Positions 33,563-42,951 of a DNA stretch of 64,000 nucleotides are shown here, in pieces (the first letter of the stretch is position 1; each line of letters begins with the position of its first letter). This stretch comes from Thermococcus sp. (GTDB lineage Archaea > Methanobacteriota_B > Thermococci > Thermococcales > Thermococcaceae): the NCBI RefSeq assembly GCF_027052235.1, contig NZ_JALUFF010000084.1:1-64000 (forward strand). Direction: 5' to 3'. The position numbers and the translations under genes were made by a program. The notes beneath the pieces are model-generated. The model saw only the letters and a program-made list of their open reading frames with translations. It did no database searches and had not been told where the DNA came from.

Positions 33563-34930
33563 ATGCTCGACATAAAGCTCATCCGCGAAAAGCCGGAGCT
33601 GGTAAAGAAAGACCTCCTCAAGAGGGGCGAAACCGAGAAGGTCAAATGGATTGACGAAATCCTTGAACTGGACAGAAAATGGCGCGAGAACCTGAAGAAG
33701 ATAAACGCCCTGAGAAAGGAGCGCAACCAGCTGGCCATACAGATAGGCAAGCGCAAGAAGGCCGGGGAGCCAATAGACGATTTACTCGCAAGGAGCAACG
33801 AGATAGTGAAGCAGATTGAGGAACTCGAAAAGGAAGTCGAGGAATTGAAGAAGAGAATCGACTACTACCTCTGGAGGCTTCCAAACATCACCCACGAGAG
33901 CGTCCCTGTTGGAGAAAGCGACGAGGACAACGTCCCGATAAGGTTCTGGGGCAAGGCTAAGGTCTGGGAGGGCTTCCTTGAAAGCTTTAAGGAGCAGAGC
34001 CTCGGGAAGATGGAGTACGAGGTCTTAAGCTGGAAACCAAGGCTTCACGTTGACATGCTCGAACTTTTGAGGGGAGCCGACCTTGAGAGGGCCGCGAAGG
34101 TGAGCGGGGCAAGGTTCTACTACCTCCTCAACGAGCTGGTCATCCTCGATTTGGCACTTATTCGCTTCGCCCTGGACAAACTCATAGAGAAGGGCTTTAC
34201 CCCGGTGATACCGCCCTACATGGTCAGGCGCTTCGTGGAAGAGGGAGCAACTACCTTCGAGGACTTCGAGGACGTAATCTACAAGGTTGAGGGCGAAGAC
34301 CTCTACCTCATCCCGACGGCTGAACACCCATTGGCTGGGATGCACGCCAACGAGATACTCGACGGAAAGGACCTGCCGCTCCTCTACGTTGGCGTTTCAC
34401 CCTGCTTCAGGAAGGAAGCTGGCACTGCCGGAAAGGACACCAAGGGAATCTTCCGCGTCCACCAGTTCCACAAGGTCGAGCAGTTCGTCTATTCGCGCCC
34501 GGAGGAGAGCTGGGACTGGCACGAGAAGATCATAGCCAACGCGGAGGAGCTCTTCCAGGCCCTTGAGATTCCCTACCGCGTCGTAAACATCTGCACCGGC
34601 GACCTCGGCTACGTGGCAGCGAAGAAATACGACATCGAGGCTTGGATGGCAGGGCAGGGCAAGTTCAGGGAAGTCGTTTCAGCCAGCAACTGCACCGACT
34701 GGCAGGCGAGACGCTTAAACATCCGCTTTAGGGACAAGACCCACGAGAAGCCGCGCTTCGTCCACACGCTGAACTCGACGGCAATAGCGACCTCAAGGGC
34801 CATCGTCGCTATCCTGGAAAACCACCAGACGGAGGAAGGCGTCGTCAAGCTCCCGAAGGTTCTCTGGAAGTACACGGGCTTCAAGGAGATTTTACCGGCC
34901 AGCATGAAAGGGAAGTGCTGCCAGGGTTGA
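33563..34930 (+). CDS. serS: seryl-tRNA synthetase
   Basis: A 455-aa class II synthetase of the common bacterial/eukaryotic type rather than the rare methanogen type. The N-terminal helical arm (about 30-105) is a coiled coil that contacts the long variable arm of tRNA-Ser. Motif 2 is FRKEAGTAGKDTKGIFRVHQF near 285 and motif 3 is the LNSTAIATSRAIVAILE segment near 410. ATG 33563 with TAGGTG 6 bases before it is used; the GTG at 33554 belongs to that binding site. A TATA-like TTTTTTAAAG is near 33520. Confidence 0.96.
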   Translation: MLDIKLIREKPELVKKDLLKRGETEKVKWIDEILELDRKWRENLKKINALRKERNQLAIQIGKRKKAGEPIDDLLARSNEIVKQIEELEKEVEELKKRIDYYLWRLPNITHESVPVGESDEDNVPIRFWGKAKVWEGFLESFKEQSLGKMEYEVLSWKPRLHVDMLELLRGADLERAAKVSGARFYYLLNELVILDLALIRFALDKLIEKGFTPVIPPYMVRRFVEEGATTFEDFEDVIYKVEGEDLYLIPTAEHPLAGMHANEILDGKDLPLLYVGVSPCFRKEAGTAGKDTKGIFRVHQFHKVEQFVYSRPEESWDWHEKIIANAEELFQALEIPYRVVNICTGDLGYVAAKKYDIEAWMAGQGKFREVVSASNCTDWQARRLNIRFRDKTHEKPRFVHTLNSTAIATSRAIVAILENHQTEEGVVKLPKVLWKYTGFKEILPASMKGKCCQG

Positions 34931-35316
34931 GTTTTAGTCTACTCCTTATTGCTCCATTTTTAAGATTCCCAAGAGAAGTTATTGGTTTGATGTCTTCTTC
35001 TCGCATGTCTCGATAAAATCTGAATTGAGCGTTATAAATACAGAGCATCTGAAAAATCTGCAGTCGCAGGTATAATGATGTCGTTTGGCAGGAGGCTGTA
35101 TTCATCTAGTATTCTCCTCTTTGCTTCCTCAAACATAAACTCGTTTACCCCCAGAAATACGATCTTCTCCATTTGTTTTCTGGCCTTTTATCTGAGACCT
35201 GATAAGACAAAAAGATGAGACAGGATTATATCCTGCTGGATAAAGAATTCTCGATAATATCTGACAACGGAAAAGATTATATTCACAAGGAAAGGAAAGT
35301 AGACTGGTGACCTTCC
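34931..35316. other. intergenic stretch with a PIN-domain relic
   Basis: About 390 AT-rich bases. The only coding-like part is the minus-strand piece at 35032-35172 described separately. The right part (35173-35316) shows no frame of interest. It lies directly before the frameshifted gene at 35317 and must hold its promoter; no strong TATA box was seen. Confidence 0.4.
35032..35172 (-). pseudogene. possible PIN-domain (VapC-like) toxin relic
   Basis: A 46-codon open piece from ATG 35172 reads MEKIVFLGVNEFMFEEAKRR, then ILDEYSLLPNDIIIPATADF and SDALYL. The pattern L-P-x-D-x-I-I-x-A-T-A matches the second half of PIN domains, where an Asp and the following helix build the active site. The first half and the end are missing, and no antitoxin gene is next to it. 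Confidence 0.4.
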
Positions 35317-36818
35317 ATGAATCCCGAAAGAATGAGAAAAACATGGCACGATGTTGTAAAAGAGAGTGTGGTAAACCTCCTTCGTTTCTACGGATTTACC
35401 GCAAGTTCTGAAGCACCAGCCCGCATACCAGAGGGTGGTTGGGGCCGGGCCGATGTCGTCGGAAGGAAAGGAAACACAATTGTTGGTGTTGAGATTGTTG
35501 ATACTGGTGATGTGGCCAGAGATGCAAAAAAACTGGCTATGAACAACTACGATTACAGGTATATCATCGTCCTGAGACACTCAAAAAAGTTGATGAGGTT
35601 GTAGTTGATGGAAAGAGGATAAAAGTACTTGACATAGACTCTTTTGAACACGAACTTCGGAGAGACCTTGGTGTACCATCAGATTACCCCTACTTCTCCA
35701 GGACAAACGAAGAGAAACCACCGGAGGTTTTTGTTGGTGCCTCGGAGAGAGAAATCAACAGTATAATTGAAGAGCTTGAGGAATACGGTCTTGAGAACTT
35801 TGCTGATGATGTTCTGAATGCACTCGGTAAGATCTATATCTCAAGGGACCTCCCCGTGGAAGTCCGCGTTCATTACAATCCAATGACCGGTCCAACGGCT
35901 CCAAATGAGTATGAGAGTGTGAATATAAGACCACAGGTTCTATCTATCCTCCAACGACTCAATTTGGTTGATATCTCAAGGAAAGGAACTGGATACGCCA
36001 GAAAAGCTTTCGCAAGCCCAAGTGAAAGGGGACTGAAAGCTGGACACGAGCTTATTCTCAAACGTATCAGAGAGCACAAGGCGGAGCTTGAGGAACTCGC
36101 CAGAGAATACGGCGATAAGCTATGGATAATACTTTACGGGTCGCTTTGGTATACACTAAACCACTTCTCACTTGAGATTGTTCTCAAAGAATATGGGTAC
36201 ACACCACCAGCAGGCGGTGGATATACCAAAAAGGAAGATCCAATACTCAAGGCGGCAAAGAATGTAAGAGTACTCGGTAGGTACAGCTATTTCGATGTGG
36301 GATACATAGAGCCTCCTGAGAACCCTGCTATCTTGATGTTCTCGAACTTCCTCGTGAAAACAGCGTTGAGAGATGATGCTCTCAGATTCTTCAGCGAACT
36401 TGAAAGATATGGTCTGGCGATCCAGGACACGGAAAGGAATTCCCGTGGTGAGTCAATATATGATGTTTTCAAAGCCCCAATAGAGGTCTTTCAATACTTC
36501 ATGACAAAGACAAAACACCAGGCCAACCTGGGGTATTATGCCCAAAAGTTTGGTGTACTCTACACCATTCTCAGGGTTGGCGAAATATATGACTCTGGTG
36601 TAGCCAGAAAAGTCTATGAGGAGCTTCTACAAAAGCTGGAACTGAGCGATAGTGCGGTCGCGGAAGTACTCGCGGACATGAATAAACGTGGCATCACATC
36701 CCGATTGATAACTGACCCTGAGAAGGCGCCATTCATAATACTGGACAAGAAGGGTTTTGAGGATTATCTCAAGTTCAGTCTCTCAACAATAGCGGGTTAT
36801 TTCAGCTCGAGGGGATGA
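35317..36818 (+). pseudogene. frameshifted gene, nuclease-like N-terminus plus helical C-terminus (about 500 aa)
   Basis: The first frame (from 35317) encodes MNPERMRKTWHDVV...GRADVVGRKGNTIVGVEIVDTGD, which has the D...E spacing of a PD-(D/E)XK-like fold but ends in EIV instead of ExK. It stops at 35602. The second frame continues the same protein from IVPETLKKVDEVVVDGKRIKVLDIDSF through to AGYFSSRG at 36818. One missing base near 35571 (GTCCTGAG in place of GTCCCTGAG) restores one frame. The C-terminal 320 residues contain winged-helix-like and helical stretches of unknown family. It may be a recently broken defence or restriction-type gene, or the base may be a sequence error. Confidence 0.65.
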
Positions 36819-36865
36819 TGGTGTTAAGTGGTTCCTGATTTACATCTTGTCTGTTTTGACGATTT

Positions 36866-37570
36866 CTAAACCCCTCCCCTTTCTCTAACCTTCCTCCTCA
36901 CGTTCGGGTCGCGGTCGGCGATGATTTTCAGGGCCTCTTCAAAGCTCATCCAGTCGGGCACTTCCTCGTTGAGGTAAATTCCCGTTCTCCCGATTCTGTC
37001 CCTTCTCGTGAGGACGTGGACGCGCTCCCTGACTATGTCAACGCTCACCCCAAGGATTTTCGAGACCTCGCTCTCCCTACCGACGACTTCCCTCTCAACG
37101 TGCCCCCTCTCCGTGGGAATTATGAGGATCAGCTTTTTGTTCACCCCGGGGACGCGCTCCCTGGTTTTGACTCCCCACAGGTCAATCGTCCCTCCCCAGC
37201 GGTAGAACTCCAGCTCCCTGTCTGTTGGCTCGATCAGCGGGAAGGTAACGGTCGTTTCCTCGTCTATCTCGATGACGCCCTTGATGAGATGCCAGGGCGT
37301 TGCCATCACTATCTTTCTCCTCCTCACGAGGCCCTCAAGGGCCAGCTCAATCAGGTAGCTCGGAACCTTTAGCGGGATGAAGATGTCTATGTCGCTGTCT
37401 TTTCTCACGTCTCCCCTAGCTACACTGCCGTAGAGCTGTGGGTCGAACTGGGAAAGGCGTTCCATAATCCGGAGTGCCTTCTCGCGCTTCTCCCAGAGGT
37501 AGCGCCATCTTTTCGGCGAATAGACCACTTCCCTCTCATCCCATATCCTGACGACCTTTTCCCTCGGCAT
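36866..37570 (-). CDS. nucleotidyltransferase domain protein
   Basis: A 234-aa protein with a polymerase-beta-like nucleotidyltransferase domain: LYGSVARGDVRKDSDIDIFI near residues 44-64 holds the GS and the paired Asp of the catalytic site, and a third acidic residue may be in VIEIDEETTV near 110. The C-terminal third (EREVVGRESEVSKILGVSVDIVRERVHVLTRRDRIGRTG) looks like a helix-turn-helix. The substrate is unknown. The start has no ribosome binding site. It is divergent from the SecB-like gene. Confidence 0.82.
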   Translation of the reverse strand: MPREKVVRIWDEREVVYSPKRWRYLWEKREKALRIMERLSQFDPQLYGSVARGDVRKDSDIDIFIPLKVPSYLIELALEGLVRRRKIVMATPWHLIKGVIEIDEETTVTFPLIEPTDRELEFYRWGGTIDLWGVKTRERVPGVNKKLILIIPTERGHVEREVVGRESEVSKILGVSVDIVRERVHVLTRRDRIGRTGIYLNEEVPDWMSFEEALKIIADRDPNVRRKVRERGGV

Positions 37571-37650
37571 CGGTGTCTTTTCGTCGAGCCTCCTTAAATC
37601 CCTACCGATAGCGTTTTATATGGGCTCGTGAAGTTGGTGTGGTGAGAAAA

Positions 37651-38073
37651 ATGCCGGTGCTCGGATACAACATTCAGGGCGTCAGCTTTGAAAAGAACGT
37701 CAAGGCCGTCCCGCCGGGGCAGATCGAGGTAAAGATTTCGCCCACCATAAAGGACCTCAGACTTGGAGAGATGATGACCCCCAACGGCAAGGTCTCGGGT
37801 ATAGACGTTCTCTTCGATTTTGAGGTCGAATACAGGCCAGACATTGCGAAGGCCTCGGTTAAAGGCTCGCTCCTCTACATACCTCCCAAAAGGGACAGGA
37901 TTGATGAAATACTCTCACTATGGGAGGATGAGAAGAAGATAGACCCCGTCCTCATGGTCGAGGTCGCGAACTTCCTTACCACGGAGCTGTCCCCGATGCT
38001 CATGATAATAGCAAAGGAGATGAGGGTTCCATACCACGTTCCGCTTCCAAGGGCCGAACTCAGGGGTCAGTAG
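37651..38073 (+). CDS. SecB-like small conserved protein
   Basis: A 140-aa protein. Four beta-strand-like stretches (FEKNVKAVPPGQIEVKISPTI..., VSGIDVLFDFEVEYRPDIAKASVKGSLLYI) are followed by helices and a C-terminal VPYHVPLPRAEL. This order resembles SecB-like chaperones such as the archaeal MJ0357 group and toxin-linked SecB relatives. I infer the fold from the pattern; no toxin-antitoxin genes are adjacent. GTGGTGAG 6 bases before ATG 37651 decides the start. The 3' end overlaps the convergent TPR gene by 7 bases. Confidence 0.6.
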   Translation: MPVLGYNIQGVSFEKNVKAVPPGQIEVKISPTIKDLRLGEMMTPNGKVSGIDVLFDFEVEYRPDIAKASVKGSLLYIPPKRDRIDEILSLWEDEKKIDPVLMVEVANFLTTELSPMLMIIAKEMRVPYHVPLPRAELRGQ

Positions 38074-39251
38074 TAACCCTCCGCCTCCGTGAGAATCCTT
38101 AGGAGATCCCTTATCTCCCCTATCTTCTCCATTGTCCTGTTCGCTATTTCAAGGGCCTTGGCCGGTTTTTTCTTTTTGAGCTGGTATTCAATCAGGTCAA
38201 CCTCATCAAGTATCTCGTTTGATGCCTTTTGAGCGGCGTAGTTCTTAAGGATTGCAAGCCTAACCCTGACCTTGAAGCTGAGGTCGGCCTTGAGGTCGAG
38301 GGCATTCTTGTAGGCCTCAAGCCCTTCCTTCACCTTCCCGATCCCGAGGAGGGCCTCGGCCAGCTCCATTGTCTTGAGCGCCGCAATCCCGTATTCCCCG
38401 CTTCCCTGGTGGGCGCTTATGACCTGATAGAGCATCCTCGCCGTGTTCAGGCCTATGAGCTTCATCCTGTTGAAGTTTCTCGCGAGCATGTATGAGTATT
38501 GGGATTTTACAAGGTAGCTCGTCGTCCCGTCGAGATCCCCAAAGGAGTAGGCCAGTTTGCTGGCCTTTTCAAAGTTTCTAGCTGCTGTATCCATCATCTC
38601 TATGTAGTGGATGTCGTAGCCAAAAATAACACGGGTGTATCGCGCCAGTTCGTAGAAGGCTTCCGCGGCCTCGCTTACACGGTCCTTGGAGAGCATTTCC
38701 TCCGCCAGCTGGCCGTAGAGGGTTATGAGCTTCTCCGCGAGCCTCTTGTAGTTCTCCTCGTCGTCCATCATCTTGTAATACCTGAAGGCCGACTCGTAGG
38801 CTCTTATAGCCATTTTTATGTCGTTGTTTTCCTCATAGGAGGCGCCGAGGTCTTCGTATATCGTGGCGAACTCTCTTGTATACTTTGTTAGGAGTTTTCC
38901 ATCGTTTAGAAACGCAAAAATCTCAAGGACGTTGGAGCAGTAGTCATCTAAAACGTCAACGTCAACCTCGGGCTTAACGATTTCAGCCTCTATGAGGTCT
39001 ATGTAGAGGTAGGATGCCTTCAAAAGGGGGGGTTTGCCCTTCTCTTTACCCGCTCTCTTGGCCAGAACGTAGCCGAAGTACCTGTAGAGTCTCGCGGCGT
39101 CTTCCTTTCGCCCCTTATCCTCATATGCCTTGGCTGCCCGGAGAATAAGCCTGAGGCCCTCCTTCAATTTACCCTCCTTAATATAGCTGAATCCAAGCTC
39201 TTCAAGCTCCTCGGGTGGTGAATCTACGCCGGGTAAAACCAAATTCCTCAC
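38067..39251 (-). CDS. TPR-repeat protein
   Basis: A 394-aa all-helical protein built of repeated helix pairs with the TPR pattern (GFSYIKEGKLKEGLRLILRAAKAYEDKG, IKMAIRAYESAFRYYKMM, VSEAAEAFYELARYTRVI, KVKEGLEAYKNALDL). It should work as a scaffold for other proteins; the partner is unknown. The GTG start at 39251 sits within GGGGTGAGG, and the TTG at 39242 is an alternative start with better spacing. Confidence 0.75.
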   Translation of the reverse strand: MRNLVLPGVDSPPEELEELGFSYIKEGKLKEGLRLILRAAKAYEDKGRKEDAARLYRYFGYVLAKRAGKEKGKPPLLKASYLYIDLIEAEIVKPEVDVDVLDDYCSNVLEIFAFLNDGKLLTKYTREFATIYEDLGASYEENNDIKMAIRAYESAFRYYKMMDDEENYKRLAEKLITLYGQLAEEMLSKDRVSEAAEAFYELARYTRVIFGYDIHYIEMMDTAARNFEKASKLAYSFGDLDGTTSYLVKSQYSYMLARNFNRMKLIGLNTARMLYQVISAHQGSGEYGIAALKTMELAEALLGIGKVKEGLEAYKNALDLKADLSFKVRVRLAILKNYAAQKASNEILDEVDLIEYQLKKKKPAKALEIANRTMEKIGEIRDLLRILTEAEGYY

Positions 39252-39308
39252 CCCTTATACCCACTCGCATCGTTTATTCTTTTCGCCGGCTCGATATTTA
39301 AGCGTTGC

Positions 39309-40328
39309 CTAAACCCTGATCACCCGGTAACCGGAGGCCTTCCTAAGGCGGTTCATCACGGCCAGACCGAGGCCCCTCTCCTCGACCCCCTCGGCTATTA
39401 TGACGTCAACTCCTCTCTTGTCCAGCTCCCTCAGGGCTTTGAAGAGGTTTCTGGCGACCTCTTCCTCGCTCCTCCCGAGGTTGAAGAACTCATCCGCCCC
39501 GTATTCCTCCGTCCCCATGACCCCAACGCGGTAGCCTTTCGAACGGTATTCCTCAACGAGCTGGGCTATCTTTCTCCTGACCCTCTCCCTCTCTCCCTCG
39601 ACCACTATGACCTGGGCCTCCGGTGAGTAGTGCCTGTACTTCATACCCGGCGACCGGGCGACGTCGACCATCTTCCCAATTACCGCCGGGTGTATCTTGA
39701 CCTCTCCGATGACCCTCTCTATCTCCTCCAGTGGCAGGCCACCGGGTCTAAGAAGGATGGGGCTCTCCGAGGTGAGGTCTATCACCGTTGACTCCACCCC
39801 AACCTTTGTCTCGCCGCCGTCGATTATGGCCTCTATGCGCCCGTAGAAGTCGTCCACCACGTGCTCCGCCAGTGTGGGGCTGGGCTTTCCGCTTATGTTC
39901 GCTGAGGGTGCAGCTATCGGCGTGCTGGCCCTTATGAGGGCGAGCGCTATCGGGTGGGCCGGCATTCTCACCGCCACCGTGTCCAGTCCTCCGGTGGTGA
40001 CGTCGGGAACTTCCTCCGCCTTTGGGAGAACCATCGTGAGAGGACCAGGCCAGAACCTCTTGGCCAAAAGCTTTGCCTCCCTAGGGATTTCGCGTGCGAG
40101 CCTCTCAAGGTCGCTGAACTCCGCTATGTGGACTATCAGGGGGTTATCGGCCGGTCTCCCCTTGGCCTCGAATATCCTTCTCACGGCCGAAGCATTGAGG
40201 GCGTCAGCGCCGAGGCCGTAAACGGTCTCGGTCGGGAAGGCCACCAGCTTGCCCTCAAGTATGAACCTCGCGGCCACCTTTATCTTCCTCTCATCGACCC
40301 CGTCTCGCATGTTGATTACAACCGTCAT
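39309..40328 (-). CDS. sua5: threonylcarbamoyl-AMP synthase (Sua5)
   Basis: A 339-aa enzyme that makes threonylcarbamoyl-AMP from Thr, bicarbonate and ATP, the first step to t6A37 in ANN-decoding tRNAs. The YrdC domain (about 10-200) has FPTETVYGLGADA, KGRPADNPLIVHI and the active region PIAAPSANISGKPSPT. A linker with SPGMKYRHYSPEA closes over the active site, and the C-terminal Sua5 domain (about 230-339) ends in the ...GLAVMNRLRKASGYRVIRV motif. GGTGAG before ATG 40328 supports the start. It is followed by the glycosyltransferase on the same strand. Confidence 0.95.
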   Translation of the reverse strand: MTVVINMRDGVDERKIKVAARFILEGKLVAFPTETVYGLGADALNASAVRRIFEAKGRPADNPLIVHIAEFSDLERLAREIPREAKLLAKRFWPGPLTMVLPKAEEVPDVTTGGLDTVAVRMPAHPIALALIRASTPIAAPSANISGKPSPTLAEHVVDDFYGRIEAIIDGGETKVGVESTVIDLTSESPILLRPGGLPLEEIERVIGEVKIHPAVIGKMVDVARSPGMKYRHYSPEAQVIVVEGERERVRRKIAQLVEEYRSKGYRVGVMGTEEYGADEFFNLGRSEEEVARNLFKALRELDKRGVDVIIAEGVEERGLGLAVMNRLRKASGYRVIRV

Positions 40329-40366
40329 GTTCTCACCGGAGATGGCTCTGAAAGGCGGTTAAAAAA

Positions 40367-41392
40367 CTATCTCAAAACGGAGCGGTAGAGGGCCTCAACG
40401 TCCCTCGCGACCCTCTCCCAGGAGTAGAGCTCCGCAACCCTCTTCCCGATTGCACCGCTTTTCCTGTTTGTTTTCGGCTCAAGGAGGGTCTTTACAGCCT
40501 CCACGAGCTCTCCGAAGTCTTCGAACGTCAGGCCATTCTTGCCCTCCCGTATGAGTTCGGGGATTCCGCCGGTTCTCCTCCCCACGGCCGGAACGCCGAG
40601 GGAATTGGCCTCAAGGATGACGAGTCCGAAACCTTCCCGCTTTGAAGGCAGAACAAGGAGGGCGCTCTCCGAGAGAACCCTCCCGACGTCTTTCCTATAA
40701 CCTAAAAATCGGACGTTGGGGGGAGCTTCCCTTTCGAGCTTTCCCCTGAGGGGGCCTTCGCCAACGACCAGAAACTCCCTCCCGGGAAAGTGCTCTGCAA
40801 GCTCAAGGAAGACCTCGGGGGCTTTGTAGTCCCTCAGGGCACCGATGAAGGTCACGTACTTTCTCCTCCCGGGGAAGCCCTCAATCTCGATGCCGTTGGG
40901 TATGACCCTCACTTCTCCGGCCCCAAGCTCGATGGCACGCCTCGCGAGGAAGTGGCTGACCGCTATCACCGCGTCCGCTTCCCTCAGCGTTCTCTCTACG
41001 TAGAACCTCCCGAGGGCCAGTCTGGCTGTATGGACTAGGTCGCTCCCGTGAGCGGTAACCACGAGGGGAAGGCCCGTCTTTTCCTTTGCAAGGACTCCCG
41101 CAAAGCTCGTCGTCCCGACGAAGTGGGCGTGGATTATATCGAAGCCAACCTCCCTATGGAGCTCCGCTATGAGCTTAGAGCCGAGAAAGGCAAAACCCGT
41201 TCCCCTGAGGCCGTAAACGGGTAGAACTCTAACTTGATGCACGAGGTCTCTCTCAAAGTCCCTCGGCTTAACGGGGCCGTAGGTCAAGACGTGAACCTCA
41301 TGCCTCTTCCTCAGGTGCCTGACGAGGTTGTCCACGTGCCTCGCGACGCCTCCCCCGTGCGGGGGGTAGTGGCCCACCATCAGGATTCTCAT
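40367..41392 (-). CDS. glycosyltransferase family 4 protein
   Basis: A 341-aa GT-B fold glycosyltransferase. The N-terminal half opens with MRILMVGHYPPHGGGVARHV, the usual acceptor-domain start. The donor domain (from about 165) has RVIPNGIEIEGF, FIGALRDYKAPEVF and the E-x7-E motif in PSKREGFGLVILEANSLG. Members move sugars onto lipids, proteins or other sugars; the substrate here is unknown. Its start lies 95 bases inside the end of the asparagine synthase frame and has no ribosome binding site, so translation may be coupled. Confidence 0.9.
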   Translation of the reverse strand: MRILMVGHYPPHGGGVARHVDNLVRHLRKRHEVHVLTYGPVKPRDFERDLVHQVRVLPVYGLRGTGFAFLGSKLIAELHREVGFDIIHAHFVGTTSFAGVLAKEKTGLPLVVTAHGSDLVHTARLALGRFYVERTLREADAVIAVSHFLARRAIELGAGEVRVIPNGIEIEGFPGRRKYVTFIGALRDYKAPEVFLELAEHFPGREFLVVGEGPLRGKLEREAPPNVRFLGYRKDVGRVLSESALLVLPSKREGFGLVILEANSLGVPAVGRRTGGIPELIREGKNGLTFEDFGELVEAVKTLLEPKTNRKSGAIGKRVAELYSWERVARDVEALYRSVLR

Positions 41393-42854
41393 GGGGAGGA
41401 GTTGGAGAAGGGATTAAAAAGCGTTTGGAAAGAGCCCCCTCAAAAAGCTCCCGGGCGAATTCCCTGAGGCGGAGCTTTTTCTCTTTGGCAAGCTTTTCCA
41501 GCAACTTCTGGGCTCCGCTACCGTACTGGGCAGCTTTTTTCGGCCTCTCCGCTATCCACTCTGGCAGTCCGAGCTTCCTGGCGAGCTTTCTCAGGATGAG
41601 CTTTCTCCCATTACTCAACTTGAGCTCTGGGGGGACGTTCAGGGCGAGCCTGACAACGGGCAGGGAGAGGAACGGATACCTTCCCTCAACCCCGTTGAGC
41701 ATCGCCACCTTGTCGTCCCTCGCCAGATTCCTCTCGGCAAGGGTGAGCAAATCCTCCCACATGAGCCAAGGCCTCTCAAGGTACTTTGCGTAGCCACCGA
41801 ACAGCTCGTCTGCCCCCTGGCCGGTGAGGATGACCTTCACGCCGTCGTTGCCTGCGAGCCTCGTGGCGAAATAGAGGGGAACTGCTATCGCGAGGTTCAT
41901 CGGGTTCGGCTCCTCTATAGCGAATGCAATCCTCGGAAGCTCCTCCCTGAGAAGTTCGAGGTCAAAGGTCTCCACCCTCAAAGGCAGTCCGAGGTGGTCG
42001 GCAACCCTACCCGCCCATTCAACGTCATGGCTTCCCTCGGTACCGGCCGTATAGAGGACGACATCTGAGTGCCTTGAGGCAAGAAAAGCCACTATCGTGC
42101 TGTCCAGTCCACCGGAGAAAAGGACTCCAGTTTTTCTGGTTGTTCTAACCCTTACCGAGTAGTCGAGGAGCTTTTCCAGCCCTCTGAGGACACTCCCCTC
42201 CGAAAGCCCCCTACCCTTGAGCCTCTCGGGCGAGAAGAGCCTCGCCCTCCTCACAGAGTGCCCGTCGAGGGCTACTATCTCCCCGGGCTCAACGGGAACT
42301 GCCCTCTCCCCAATCGCCCACAGAACCTTCTTCTCGCTCGCGAAGAAGCCCCTCGGTGAGAAGTAGAGGGGCCTTACGCCGATTGGGTCGCGGAAGAGGT
42401 AGAGCCTCCCTCCATCCGAGAAGGCCACGGCGTAGTCACCCTCAAGCCATGACATCAGCTCCCTCACAGCCCTCGGAAAGCTGGCCTCCCGGGAGAGGAA
42501 CTCAAGGAGGCGGAGGATTACCTCGCTGTCAACGTCGCTCTCGAAGGACACGCCCTTACCCTCAAGGTATTCCCTAATGGCGCGGTGATTGTAGACCTCG
42601 CCGTTGTGAACAAGGGCCAGCTCGTTAACGAAGGGCTGAATGAAGGACTTGGAGCCGGTCATTGCGAGCCGGCACTGGAGAATGCCTATCTTCCCCTCGG
42701 GAACTTCTTCAATCCGGGAGAAGTCGCTGGATTTTAGCACGCCTGAGTCCGTCCACACGCCAAAGCCGTCCGGTCCGCGGTGCTTTCCTGCCTCTATCAT
42801 CCCGATGAACTTTTCCCTGAGGTTCTCGCCAATCCCTCCGGCTATGAGGCACAT
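41298..42854 (-). CDS. asnB: glutamine-dependent asparagine synthetase-like protein
   Basis: A 518-aa protein with a class II glutaminase domain (catalytic Cys2 in MCLIAGG, KHRGPDG, LVHNGEVYNH) and an ATP pyrophosphatase domain (FSGGLDSTI near 240, TGQGADELFGGY near 340, NGVEGRYPFL near 390). Family members make Asn from Asp, or amidate other compounds. The last 32 residues are Pro/Arg-rich and antigenically unlike the family; they come from reading into the next gene in another frame, so the native end was probably near residue 485. ATG 42854 is fixed by the catalytic Cys. Confidence 0.85.
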   Translation of the reverse strand: MCLIAGGIGENLREKFIGMIEAGKHRGPDGFGVWTDSGVLKSSDFSRIEEVPEGKIGILQCRLAMTGSKSFIQPFVNELALVHNGEVYNHRAIREYLEGKGVSFESDVDSEVILRLLEFLSREASFPRAVRELMSWLEGDYAVAFSDGGRLYLFRDPIGVRPLYFSPRGFFASEKKVLWAIGERAVPVEPGEIVALDGHSVRRARLFSPERLKGRGLSEGSVLRGLEKLLDYSVRVRTTRKTGVLFSGGLDSTIVAFLASRHSDVVLYTAGTEGSHDVEWAGRVADHLGLPLRVETFDLELLREELPRIAFAIEEPNPMNLAIAVPLYFATRLAGNDGVKVILTGQGADELFGGYAKYLERPWLMWEDLLTLAERNLARDDKVAMLNGVEGRYPFLSLPVVRLALNVPPELKLSNGRKLILRKLARKLGLPEWIAERPKKAAQYGSGAQKLLEKLAKEKKLRLREFARELFEGALSKRFLIPSPTPPHENPDGGPLPPARGRRREARGQPRQAPEEEA

Positions 42855-42951
42855 CTCGCATCCCCTCTGCCGTTAATTGGTCACTGAAAAAGCCTTGTCC
42901 ATTCCCATCTGGAATAGTTTTCCAATTTTACCAGACTTTCTGAACGCCCGT

